The notes below the pieces were generated by a model. That model made no database searches. It saw only the letters and a list, made by a program, of their open reading frames with translations, and had not been told where the DNA came from. From positions 1 to 15,494 of the forward strand of contig JADGQN010000064.1 of the NCBI GenBank assembly GCA_017881765.1: a stretch of DNA of 15,494 bases. Reading direction: 5' to 3'. Below are positions 1 to 6,406 of the stretch, piece after piece. A program made the position numbers and the translations under genes. The stretch is from Syntrophobacterales bacterium. GTDB lineage: Bacteria > Desulfobacterota > Syntrophorhabdia > Syntrophorhabdales > WCHB1-27. Numbering within the stretch: the first letter of the stretch is position 1; each line of letters starts with the position of its first letter.

Positions 1-287
1 CTCCGAACAATGTCCTGATCTACAAAGTCATCATGGATTAACGTGGCAGCCTGAATCATTTCTACGGAGATCGCCCTGGGAACGGCCGATTCGAGGGCAC
101 CTCCCAGGCTCTCGCTGAGCACGCAGGTGAGACCTCCCCTGATCTTCTTTCCCGCTTCAAGCGAAGCCATGAGAGCGCTGGTGTCGCTCAGAGTAATACC
201 ATTCAGTAAACCGGACAAAGCCCTGTCTAATGCCTCATCCAGCACCGGTTTTCGTGTCTGCCAATATTCTTGAAAGCTTGTAAACAT
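1..287 (-). CDS. trans-polyprenyl (farnesyl/geranylgeranyl-type) diphosphate synthase, N-terminal part
   Basis: Partial gene: it starts at 287 on the minus strand and runs off the left edge, leaving 95 codons. Family members condense isopentenyl diphosphate with allylic diphosphates to make C15-C20 or longer prenyl chains in the cytoplasm. Seen in the translation: a GKKIRGGL segment, corresponding to the GKRLRP substrate-binding region of the family (the usual Pro is Gly here), then EMIQAATLIHDDFVDQD, which holds the first Asp-rich motif DDxxD (DDFVD). A GGGAG stands about 10 bases before the ATG. The gene lies 44 bases behind the UbiA-like gene, so the two are probably co-transcribed. In a window with a hopanoid operon it could supply farnesyl diphosphate for squalene, but chain length cannot be judged without the rest of the protein. 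Confidence 0.88.
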   Translation of the reverse strand, partial: MFTSFQEYWQTRKPVLDEALDRALSGLLNGITLSDTSALMASLEAGKKIRGGLTCVLSESLGGALESAVPRAISVEMIQAATLIHDDFVDQDIVR

Positions 288-330
288 CCAGGTTGCTCCC
301 GTCATACGGAAATGGTTGTCGCAATAATTT

Positions 331-1053
331 TCAATTGGTCATGCGCCAGACCAATAAGCCTGCCCCTAATAAAATGACGCCGGTGCTCACGCTCTGGAGT
401 ATGATCTCGAACCTGATCATCAGCGCCTTTTCATCTTCGTCCAGCGCGTTTGAACGTCGCTTGAGTGCTCTATACGGGCGCGAGGCCTTTATCTCGATGA
501 GGCTGAAAAATGCCATTGACGCGGCCAGAGCAAGAGCCGCGACAGAAATACTGTTAGTCTGCATGATGTAACCGGAAAGAACCGGGAGTGCGCCCCACGA
601 AAACGCAAACCATGCATCCGTATGAAACCTTCCATGAAACCACTCCAGGTTGTAGGCGAAGACAAAGAAGCCTTCGCAGAGGGCCATCGACCAGAGAAAG
701 GGCACATATCGGATCGTGTAGAAGATGGCGATCGCGTAAGCGACTATCAGGGAAGTGATTGCCAGGAGGCGCAATTGGGACGGTGTGAAAACGGCCCCCC
801 ATGGTTTTATCTCCTTGCTCCCGAGGGCATCCAGGGCATGTGCCCCTATCCCCAGGCCAAAGAAAAAAATGATGACAATGGCAATGATCCGATCCCAGTG
901 GAGAGGCGTTGCCAGCACTGACCCGATGACTGAAAAAGAGAGCACCATGCCTGTGTATGGTAAGAAAAGTAGCCCGGCGAAGGATCTAAATTTGGCCGGC
1001 CCGAATTTCGGCACGAACCACTCCGACGTCCTATCAACCGAATTATTTCTCAT
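331..1053 (-). CDS. diverged UbiA-like polytopic membrane protein
   Basis: About 240 residues with roughly seven hydrophobic helices. The pattern looks like the UbiA prenyltransferase superfamily. A first helix (about 24-48) is followed by a second ending in GAHALDALGSKEIKPWG (70-86), which lines up with the NDxxDxxxD...RP.asG region. A later stretch, HTDAWFAFSWGALPVLSGY, resembles the MenA-type second motif. UbiA enzymes transfer prenyl groups to aromatic or other acceptors in the inner membrane. Here the first Asp-rich motif keeps only Asp75 (His72 stands at the usual Asn), so catalysis is uncertain. The frame is open back to 1164, but a start there would overlap the upstream gene by 122 bases. 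The ATG at 1053 overlaps the upstream TAA by 11 bases and is preferred. It sits between a LolA-like gene and a polyprenyl synthetase gene. The UbiA assignment is inference from pattern. Confidence 0.6.
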   Translation of the reverse strand: MRNNSVDRTSEWFVPKFGPAKFRSFAGLLFLPYTGMVLSFSVIGSVLATPLHWDRIIAIVIIFFFGLGIGAHALDALGSKEIKPWGAVFTPSQLRLLAITSLIVAYAIAIFYTIRYVPFLWSMALCEGFFVFAYNLEWFHGRFHTDAWFAFSWGALPVLSGYIMQTNSISVAALALAASMAFFSLIEIKASRPYRALKRRSNALDEDEKALMIRFEIILQSVSTGVILLGAGLLVWRMTN

Positions 1054-1765
1054 CGCTCCGCTCGTTGATCCGATTCGTCGCTTCATCGAGTTGAAAGAAG
1101 CTGTCAGAGAGGCCATTATTGATTCTAAGGTCTCCGAAGCTGATGCTTCTCTCAAGGCTTCCATCAGGTGTGAATTCTTCCACTATCGCTGGAAGCCACA
1201 GTTTCTTATCAATGAAGAACCGGTAGAGGGTCACCACATCCTCGCGGAAATGGTCCGCTGCCAGCACCCGGATCCGGACATACCCATTTTCATCGGTTAT
1301 CTCTGCCGGGCCCCGGCGTTCATCCGTGAGGCTGTGCCCAATATTCTTGATCAGGAGCCCGAGGTCGGTCTGGTCTATCCGCTGTCCTGAAGACCCTTTC
1401 AGTAAACGATTATCTGGCGCCAGGTGAAGCTTCAGAAAATGGGCCAGCCCAGCCGGTTGCACTGCTACCTTACCGTTCTTGTCAGGGTAGACCAGGATCA
1501 TGCCTGCGTGGGGTGACTCAAAGTCGATGCGGATCCATTTGGGCCTCTTGAAACTATACAGGAACTTCTCTGTTTCAGATGAACCATCTCTCTTGAAAGT
1601 CCTCACGTCCACCCTTGTCCGGTAATCGTTCACATTGGCGTACGCAGTTTCCGTCTTTTTTAAGAGGCTCTCAATACTCAGAGGGACTTGCGTGGAAGCA
1701 TAAGTACCCATCATGCAGAGAAGGAGAACTGCGGATGGTACCAGGCGTGTTGGTGACAGAGTCAT
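1043..1765 (-). CDS. LolA-like / outer-membrane lipoprotein-sorting family periplasmic protein
   Basis: 240 residues. The N-terminus has a hydrophobic signal segment (about residues 9-24, PSAVLLLCMMGTYAS), followed by SIESLLKKTETAYANVNDYRTRV and a KFLYSFKRPKWIRIDF / GMILVYPDKNGKVAV pattern. These are typical of the LolA/DUF1571-type half-barrel that carries lipids or lipoproteins through the periplasm. Charged strands follow (EITDENGYVRIRVLAAD, LWLPAIVEEFTPDGS, ISFGDLRINNGLSDSFFQL), as in this fold. It is not close enough to name it LolA itself. It is the first gene of the minus-strand run LolA-like, UbiA-like, polyprenyl synthetase. No Shine-Dalgarno is evident before the ATG at 1765. A TATAAT lies only about 15 bases upstream, so the message may be nearly leaderless, or the true promoter lies elsewhere. 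Confidence 0.72.
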   Translation of the reverse strand: MTLSPTRLVPSAVLLLCMMGTYASTQVPLSIESLLKKTETAYANVNDYRTRVDVRTFKRDGSSETEKFLYSFKRPKWIRIDFESPHAGMILVYPDKNGKVAVQPAGLAHFLKLHLAPDNRLLKGSSGQRIDQTDLGLLIKNIGHSLTDERRGPAEITDENGYVRIRVLAADHFREDVVTLYRFFIDKKLWLPAIVEEFTPDGSLERSISFGDLRINNGLSDSFFQLDEATNRINERSDEK

Positions 1766-1779
1766 TCGTTCGATTCTTT

Positions 1780-1785
1780 ATTATA
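1780..1785 (-). promoter_or_regulatory. possible -10 box for the LolA-like gene run
   Basis: On the minus strand this reads TATAAT, a perfect -10 hexamer, in the 165-base divergent gap before cydA. No convincing -35 is found 16-18 bases upstream. The start codon would lie about 8 bases after the expected transcription start. The same gap holds no clear plus-strand promoter for cydA: there is a TTGACT at 1838 and a TTGAAC at 1845, but no well-spaced -10. Confidence 0.3.
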
Positions 1786-1930
1786 TTCAGTATCAGGCAG
1801 ATCGGCGCTGAAGTAAAGCGGGAAATCCGGGGGTGCATTGACTTTTGAACATTGTAGCCCGATCTTATTACCAGAACCCGGGGGAAGAGGTAAGCCGGAA
1901 TCTTCAGAGAAATTTTGTTACCAAGGATTT

Positions 1931-3331
1931 ATGGAAACCTTGATCGAACCAATATTTCTTTCACGACTCCAATTCGCCTTGACGATAGGGTTCCATATTC
2001 TCTTCCCGACACTCACGATCGGTCTCGGGCTCTACCTGGTGGTTGTGGAGGCGCTCTGGCTCCGGACAAGGCAGGAGCTTTATTACCGGATGTATCGTTT
2101 CTGGGCAAAGGTCTTTGCCATCAACTTCGGGGTAGGCGTCGTCACGGGTATCGTGATGGAGTTCCAATTCGGCACCAATTGGTCCCGCTTCGTGCTGATC
2201 GCGGCCAATGTCTTTTCGCCGTTTCTTTATTTTGAAGTATTGACGGCTTTTTTTCTCGAGGCCGGTTTTCTCGGTATCATGCTCTTTGGCTGGAAGCGGG
2301 TGCGTCCCGGGGTTCATTTCCTCGCGACATGCCTGGTGGCCGGAGGAGCGCTCCTCTCGTCGTCCTGGATTATGGCGGCAAACTCCTGGATGCAGACCCC
2401 GACCGGCTTTTACCTCGCAGACGGGAAATTCATGGTGACCAATTTTTCCTCTGTCCTCTTCAATCCATCATTTGCCATCCGGGTGAGCCACATGGTAATG
2501 GCCTGCTTCGAGACATCTGTTTTTGCCGTAGCAGGGATCAGCGCCTACTTCCTGCTGAAAGGGGCTGATAATATCTTTTATCGTCGTTCAATGGGCGTGG
2601 CGCTATTGATGGCTGCTATCTTTGCACCCGTTCAGGTTTATGTCGGAGATACAAGTGGCCGTGAGGTCTTCCATCACCAGCCGGCAAAACTTGCGGCTAT
2701 CGAGGGTCACTGGGAGACGAACAAAGATGGCGGCGCTCCCTTATCGCTCATAGGAATTCCGGATATGGCGGAAGAGAAGACCCTTTTCGAGATCATAGTT
2801 CCTGACGGGCTGAGCCTGCTCCTCACGCACACGCTGAACGGCCGCGTCCTCGGGCTCAAGGAGTTTCCACGAGAGGACCGCCCTAACTCCCTCGTCGTTT
2901 ACTGGGCATTCAGATTCATGGCAGGCATAGGGTTCATTTTTTTGCTCATCATGCTGTGGGCCGCCGTCCTGTGGTGGCGCGGCCGGCTATTCCAGAACCG
3001 CCTTTTTCTGTGGTCACTGGTTGCGGTACAGCCTCTCGGCTGGCTGGCCGTCGAGATGGGCTGGGTCACCGCTGAGGTAGGTCGCCAACCCTGGCTTATT
3101 TATAACCTTGTTCGCACTTCGCAGGGAATCTCGCCTATACCGGCGGGCAACGTCATATGGTCTCTCTCGCTCTTCGTGGTCATTTTTGTCTCAGTAGGCG
3201 CGAGTTATTTCTACTACGTTCTTAAGACCCTGCGTGCCGGTCCTGACCTAACAAGCCCGATCCCGCCCATCCAAAGGCCAGCAGGGATGCGGGCTCTCGA
3301 AACACTTTCCGAGCGACGGGAGAAAGAGTGA
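1931..3331 (+). CDS. cydA: cytochrome bd quinol oxidase subunit I (short Q-loop, CioA type)
   Basis: 466 residues from the ATG at 1931. An AAGGA lies just before it; the frame is open back to a TTG at 1838, but that extension does not look like protein of this family. Subunit I of the bd oxidase oxidises quinol at the outer face of the inner membrane and reduces O2 to water. Seen: His22 in the FALTIGFHILFP helix and His187 in RVSHMVMACFETS (conserved heme ligands), the QPAKLAAIEG segment of the Q-loop, the FRFMAG helix carrying the conserved Met, and the family signature GRQPW at 384-388 after Glu382. The Q-loop is short, and LSLLLTHTLNGRVLGLKEFP resembles cyanide-insensitive (Cio) oxidases rather than E. 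coli CydA (522 residues). The TGA overlaps the ATG of cydB. Very sure of the family. Confidence 0.96.
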   Translation: METLIEPIFLSRLQFALTIGFHILFPTLTIGLGLYLVVVEALWLRTRQELYYRMYRFWAKVFAINFGVGVVTGIVMEFQFGTNWSRFVLIAANVFSPFLYFEVLTAFFLEAGFLGIMLFGWKRVRPGVHFLATCLVAGGALLSSSWIMAANSWMQTPTGFYLADGKFMVTNFSSVLFNPSFAIRVSHMVMACFETSVFAVAGISAYFLLKGADNIFYRRSMGVALLMAAIFAPVQVYVGDTSGREVFHHQPAKLAAIEGHWETNKDGGAPLSLIGIPDMAEEKTLFEIIVPDGLSLLLTHTLNGRVLGLKEFPREDRPNSLVVYWAFRFMAGIGFIFLLIMLWAAVLWWRGRLFQNRLFLWSLVAVQPLGWLAVEMGWVTAEVGRQPWLIYNLVRTSQGISPIPAGNVIWSLSLFVVIFVSVGASYFYYVLKTLRAGPDLTSPIPPIQRPAGMRALETLSERREKE

Positions 3332-4326
3332 TGTTGCTTATCGACATATGGGCCGGGCTTGTGGGCTTTGCGATGATCCTCTACGTGCTGCTCGACGGGA
3401 TCAGCCTTGGCGTCGGCCTTCTCTTTCCAACTGCGGCCGACGAAAACGACCGCACCACGTTGATGGCCACCATTTCACCGGTCTGGGATGCCAACCAGAC
3501 CTGGCTCGTCTTCGGCGGAGCCGCCATCTTTGCCGCCTTTCCCGTGCTCTTCGCCGTGCTTGCCAGTGCCTTATATATCCCGCTGATGACGTTTATCATG
3601 GGGCTCATCTTCCGTGGCGTGACTTTCGAGTTCCGAGCCGAGGCTGCGCGGAAAGCACCATGGGACCGGGCGTTTTTTTGGGGCAGCCTCGTTGCGGTGC
3701 TCTCGCAAGGCATCATGCTGGGAGGAATTCTCACAGGGATTAAAGTTTCAGGCAGAGAATTCGCGGGAAGCCCCATCGATTGGCTTAACCCTTTTTCCGT
3801 AATGGTGGCCATTGCGCTCATCCCCGGGTATACCCTGCTGGCATCCTGCTATCTCATCATCAAAACGACAGGGCCTATCCAGGAGCAGGCCTACAAACGC
3901 GCCTTCTGGTCAGCGCTCGCCGTGCTCTTTTTCATGGCCGTTGTCACGGTCTGGACGCCGTTTCACTATCCGCTCGTCTGGAAGAACTGGTTCGCCCCTC
4001 CCCGGATCTATTTTGCCTGGTGCTTCCCGCTGATGGGTCTGATCGCCCTCTACAAGCTCCTGAGGAGTCTGAAGGCAGCTCGCGAAATTGCGCCTCTGGC
4101 ATCTGCCGTCGTCCTTTTTCTTTCCGGTTATCTTGGTTTGATGACCTCTCTTTATCCCTATGTCATCCCTCCCGTCATCACCGTCTGGGACGCCGCTGCG
4201 CAACGCGAGACCCTCTTATTTATCCTGTGGGGTGCGATCATTGTATTGCCGGTTGTACTTGCCTACGCCATCTACAGCTACTCTGTCTTTCGCGGCAAAG
4301 TGGGGCGCGAAGGGTACTACGGGTAG
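3331..4326 (+). CDS. cydB: cytochrome bd quinol oxidase subunit II (CioB type)
   Basis: 331 residues with about eight hydrophobic helices. Subunit II pairs with subunit I in the inner membrane. Seen: the N-terminal LLDGISLGVGLLFP helix and the family block SPVWDANQTWLVFGGAAIFAAFP (about 49-71). Next comes MTFIMGLIFRGVTFEFR, then a C-terminal block PYVIPPVITVWDAAA in the form usual for CydB. The ATG at 3331 shares one base with the cydA stop (TGATG), and a GGGAGAAAGAG stretch upstream can act as ribosome binding site. A GTG one codon earlier is also possible. The overlap implies translational coupling. No CydX-like single-helix gene follows. Confidence 0.95.
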   Translation: MLLIDIWAGLVGFAMILYVLLDGISLGVGLLFPTAADENDRTTLMATISPVWDANQTWLVFGGAAIFAAFPVLFAVLASALYIPLMTFIMGLIFRGVTFEFRAEAARKAPWDRAFFWGSLVAVLSQGIMLGGILTGIKVSGREFAGSPIDWLNPFSVMVAIALIPGYTLLASCYLIIKTTGPIQEQAYKRAFWSALAVLFFMAVVTVWTPFHYPLVWKNWFAPPRIYFAWCFPLMGLIALYKLLRSLKAAREIAPLASAVVLFLSGYLGLMTSLYPYVIPPVITVWDAAAQRETLLFILWGAIIVLPVVLAYAIYSYSVFRGKVGREGYYG

Positions 4327-4435
4327 TTTTCTTTCATAGAAATGGCGCAGCCTTCTCTATTTCGTAACCGAACTTCCTGCTTCTGTGCCGGGGTGCCTTG
4401 ACAAAGCGCACATCAGGCATCACCCTAGCTATATG

Positions 4436-4453
4436 GGTACAGGAAACTGTACC
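4436..4453 (+). repeat. perfect inverted repeat (7-bp stem, GAAA loop) in the leader of the small gene
   Basis: GGTACAG-GAAA-CTGTACC is a perfect 7-bp stem closed by a GNRA-type tetraloop. A second, imperfect hairpin follows at 4469-4488 (GGGAAAC / GTTTACC with one mismatch, loop of 6). Both lie between the cydB stop and the small gene at 4514. No T-run follows, so this is not a normal intrinsic terminator. It could be an RNA leader structure or a protein-binding dyad. A TTGACA at 4398 lies upstream but has no matching -10 at normal spacing. Confidence 0.5.
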
Positions 4454-4513
4454 AGCCGGTATGGACAAGGGAAACCGCGAAGTTTACCATTCTCACGGAG
4501 GTGAAGGAAGGAG

Positions 4514-4846
4514 ATGACTCTAGCTGCATGGTACCTTCATGACATAGGACGGTTGGCCAAGAAGCTGAGCAGGGAATTCGGCGTTCTTCCGTACGAGAAG
4601 TTTGTAAGAGACGCAAAGAAGATCGAATCCGCCGCGACGAAGCTGGTGATCATGAAAGAAGGATGGGTCTGGTTGCCGAGTAAAATCCGGCAGCACCTCG
4701 TCCCGATCGACTGGCGCGCCGTTATCGGCAAGTGGGACCGGGACGCGGGCCGTCGCGTAGGCATCGATCCGCGCAAACTCTGGGACACCATCGCGCGGAA
4801 GCTTCCCGAGATGAACAGGAAGATAGAAGCGTTGCTGGAAAGCTAG
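4514..4846 (+). CDS. uncharacterised small basic protein, 110 residues
   Basis: I do not recognise a family. The ATG at 4514 has a strong purine-rich ribosome binding site directly before it (GGTGAAGGAAGGAG). The protein is soluble, basic and probably mostly helical, without a signal peptide or membrane helix. It begins MTLAAWYLHDIGRLAKKLSREFG; the HDIG is superficially like HD-domain hydrolases, but no other HD motif residues follow, so that is not claimed. The middle holds EGWVWLPSKIRQHLVPIDW, and the C-terminus is charged (RKLWDTIARKLPEMNRKIEALLES). It follows cydB by 187 bases containing two hairpins, and its TAG overlaps the stop of the convergent glycosyltransferase gene. A clean start and ribosome binding site support a real gene. 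Confidence 0.65.
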   Translation: MTLAAWYLHDIGRLAKKLSREFGVLPYEKFVRDAKKIESAATKLVIMKEGWVWLPSKIRQHLVPIDWRAVIGKWDRDAGRRVGIDPRKLWDTIARKLPEMNRKIEALLES

Positions 4847-6216
4847 CGGGTCATCCAGGCCCGCGACCTCACGGTCGCGGCCGCATAGGGGAATATCCAG
4901 AACAGGGTGAAAAAAGAGAAAAAGGAATAGAAGATCCCGTAAACAAAATCCCAGGATCGTTCGCTGTGCAGGTAGTAAAGCATATTTACGGATGAGACCA
5001 GGCCAATCGCAAACAGGAGCCGGATGATGCTGGCCGGGTCCCGCATGGAGTGAATGACCAGCAAGATGAGGCTCGCGTAACCGACAGGGAACCGAAGGTT
5101 TGTTACTACCTTGTCGAAGAAGGCAATGAGACAACACTTCAAAGGCCTTTTCCAGACAATCCGCGCAAAGCGGATCTCCTCACGTACGTAACTTCGATCC
5201 CAGCGGAGATACATTCTACACAGCTTCTGATAGGTCCAGGGGACTATGGTGCGGACGACTGCGGAGCGCTGATAGACCGCATCGAACCCTCGTTCGAGGA
5301 TGAAGTTCGTCAGGGCCCGGTCTTCACCGTACGTGCAGCGCGTGTTCAGAAATTTTTGATTCATCCACGCGTCCAGCACCTGTCGAACAACTGAGACACG
5401 ATACCCGGCGAGCGCTCCCGGACAACAGTAAACGGTTCGGTAAGCCGATTGCGTCGCACGCAGAAAATCAAAGGACAATACAAAACGTACCTGCAGCATC
5501 TTCGGAATCAGCCCCTGAGCGCGGTTGTAAACAACGACTTTTCCAGCCACTGCACCTATCCTGGGGTCCCGAAAAGGGCCGGCCAGGGCGAGCAGGGTAC
5601 CGGGCTGTATAACGCTGTCCGAGTCGATCGTCACTGCGATTTTTCCCCGTGCCCTTCGAAAGCCCGTTTCAAGGGCCGCTCGCTTACCGCGATTTTGTTG
5701 GAATCGAACCGTAGTCACCAACCCGGGATGCCGGCCGGCCGCGTCCCGGATATGATCCCAGGTGTCATCCGTACTTCCATCGTCGACCACAAGGATCTCC
5801 AGCCGATCACGGGGGTAAAACGCTGATGCAACGGACTCAATCGACTTTCTTACCATAGCCCCTTCGTTGTATGCTGGTATGATGACGCTCATAAACGGGG
5901 CATCTTCCGGACTCGCGGAAGGAAAGGGCTTGTACATGAGCCAGACCACCGTGCGATACATCAGGAGCAGCGAACCCATCATGGCCCAGAGCAGGCTGGG
6001 GCGTACGATGACCCTGACCCAGGAGTCCGCTCCAGCGGCGCGCAGCAACGGATGGAACAAGCGGCCCACAACCGTTACGTATACAATGAATGCAAGGCCC
6101 AGCAAAATGGCGCCTCGCAGCATCCAGTCCATCGCAGTAGCACGAGGAGCGCTCTCAACCGACTGGTCGGCATCCGGTTCCGGAATGCTATTATTCAGGC
6201 GCATCACTTGTGCCAT
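4843..6216 (-). CDS. membrane glycosyltransferase family 2, hyaluronan synthase/NodC-like
   Basis: 457 residues from the ATG at 6216, which has AAAGGAAGG eight bases upstream. An earlier ATG at 6273 lies inside a good -10 box, so it is not used. The protein likely polymerises or transfers sugars from a nucleotide sugar at the inner membrane. Seen: two N-terminal helices (about 33-53 and 74-94), the GT-A domain MSVIIPAYNEG (109-119), DDGSTDDT (145-152), the DSD metal site (198-200), and CTYGEDRALTN with the catalytic GED (297-299). YLRWDRSYVREE (336-347) follows, then C-terminal helices. The layout CT.G.DR.LTN...RW.RS..RE closely follows hyaluronan synthases and NodC. The QxxRW motif of processive enzymes reads MYLRW (335-339), with Met for Gln. 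The product is unknown. The gene is convergent and stop-overlapping with the 110-residue gene. Confidence 0.9.
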   Translation of the reverse strand: MAQVMRLNNSIPEPDADQSVESAPRATAMDWMLRGAILLGLAFIVYVTVVGRLFHPLLRAAGADSWVRVIVRPSLLWAMMGSLLLMYRTVVWLMYKPFPSASPEDAPFMSVIIPAYNEGAMVRKSIESVASAFYPRDRLEILVVDDGSTDDTWDHIRDAAGRHPGLVTTVRFQQNRGKRAALETGFRRARGKIAVTIDSDSVIQPGTLLALAGPFRDPRIGAVAGKVVVYNRAQGLIPKMLQVRFVLSFDFLRATQSAYRTVYCCPGALAGYRVSVVRQVLDAWMNQKFLNTRCTYGEDRALTNFILERGFDAVYQRSAVVRTIVPWTYQKLCRMYLRWDRSYVREEIRFARIVWKRPLKCCLIAFFDKVVTNLRFPVGYASLILLVIHSMRDPASIIRLLFAIGLVSSVNMLYYLHSERSWDFVYGIFYSFFSFFTLFWIFPYAAATVRSRAWMTR

Positions 6217-6268
6217 GCTCCGACCTTCCTTTGAATTCTGTGCGCGCTGGACGGCTGCGTCGAGACGT

Positions 6269-6297
6269 ATCATATCTTAAGTCCGGAGCCGGATCAA
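6269..6297 (-). promoter_or_regulatory. sigma-70-type promoter for the glycosyltransferase gene
   Basis: Minus strand: -35 TTGATC (6297-6292), 17-base spacer, -10 TATGAT (6274-6269). The expected start of transcription is near 6262, which gives a leader of about 45 bases to the ATG at 6216. The -10 box contains the ATG of the longest possible frame, so the site also decides the start codon. Confidence 0.6.
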
Positions 6298-6334
6298 TTC
6301 AAGATGCCTACGTCCAGCCGCAGAGTAAGCAAAG

Positions 6335-6364
6335 TTTATTGAAACGGGGAAGATAGTATATAAT
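6335..6364 (+). promoter_or_regulatory. probable promoter for the aldo/keto reductase gene
   Basis: A perfect TATAAT stands at 6359-6364. The best -35 at 18 bases is only TTTATT (6335-6340), while a better hexamer TTGAAA (6339-6344) would give a spacer of 14, too short for a standard promoter. The -10 is convincing but the -35 is weak. The start ATG at 6407 lies 43 bases downstream. Confidence 0.45.
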
Positions 6365-6406
6365 GAGATCACATGCCGTACATCGATGCAAGAGGAGTTG
6401 CGAACT

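Noticed and set aside
1054..1164. N-terminal extension of the UbiA-like protein to 1164
   Set aside because: It would lie entirely inside the end of the LolA-like gene and adds no hydrophobic or family sequence; ATG 1053 fits the overlap pattern.
755..1390. 211-codon frame on the plus strand
   Set aside because: It runs antisense through the LolA-like and UbiA-like genes, has no protein-like motifs and no ribosome binding site.
1838..1930. 31-residue N-terminal extension of CydA from TTG 1838
   Set aside because: CydA proteins begin shortly before the first helix, as from ATG 1931, which also has AAGGA upstream.
4342..4401. CydX-like short gene after cydB
   Set aside because: The only small frame here (19 codons) has no hydrophobic helix.
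4411..4500. Cyclic-di-GMP (GEMM) riboswitch before the 110-residue gene
   Set aside because: There are GAAA-capped hairpin and GCCGGUA-like words, but the conserved order of GEMM elements is not present.
4520..5137. 205-codon frame on the minus strand
   Set aside because: It crosses the ends of two well-supported genes in another frame and has low-complexity, non-protein-like composition.
4843..6216. Glycosyltransferase as the missing HpnI
   Set aside because: HpnI belongs to the ceramide glucosyltransferase-like group; this protein has the hyaluronan synthase/NodC pattern and lies outside the hopanoid operon.
6217..6273. Start of the glycosyltransferase at the upstream ATG 6273
   Set aside because: That ATG lies within a good -10 box (TATGAT) and has no ribosome binding site; ATG 6216 has AAAGGAAGG in position.
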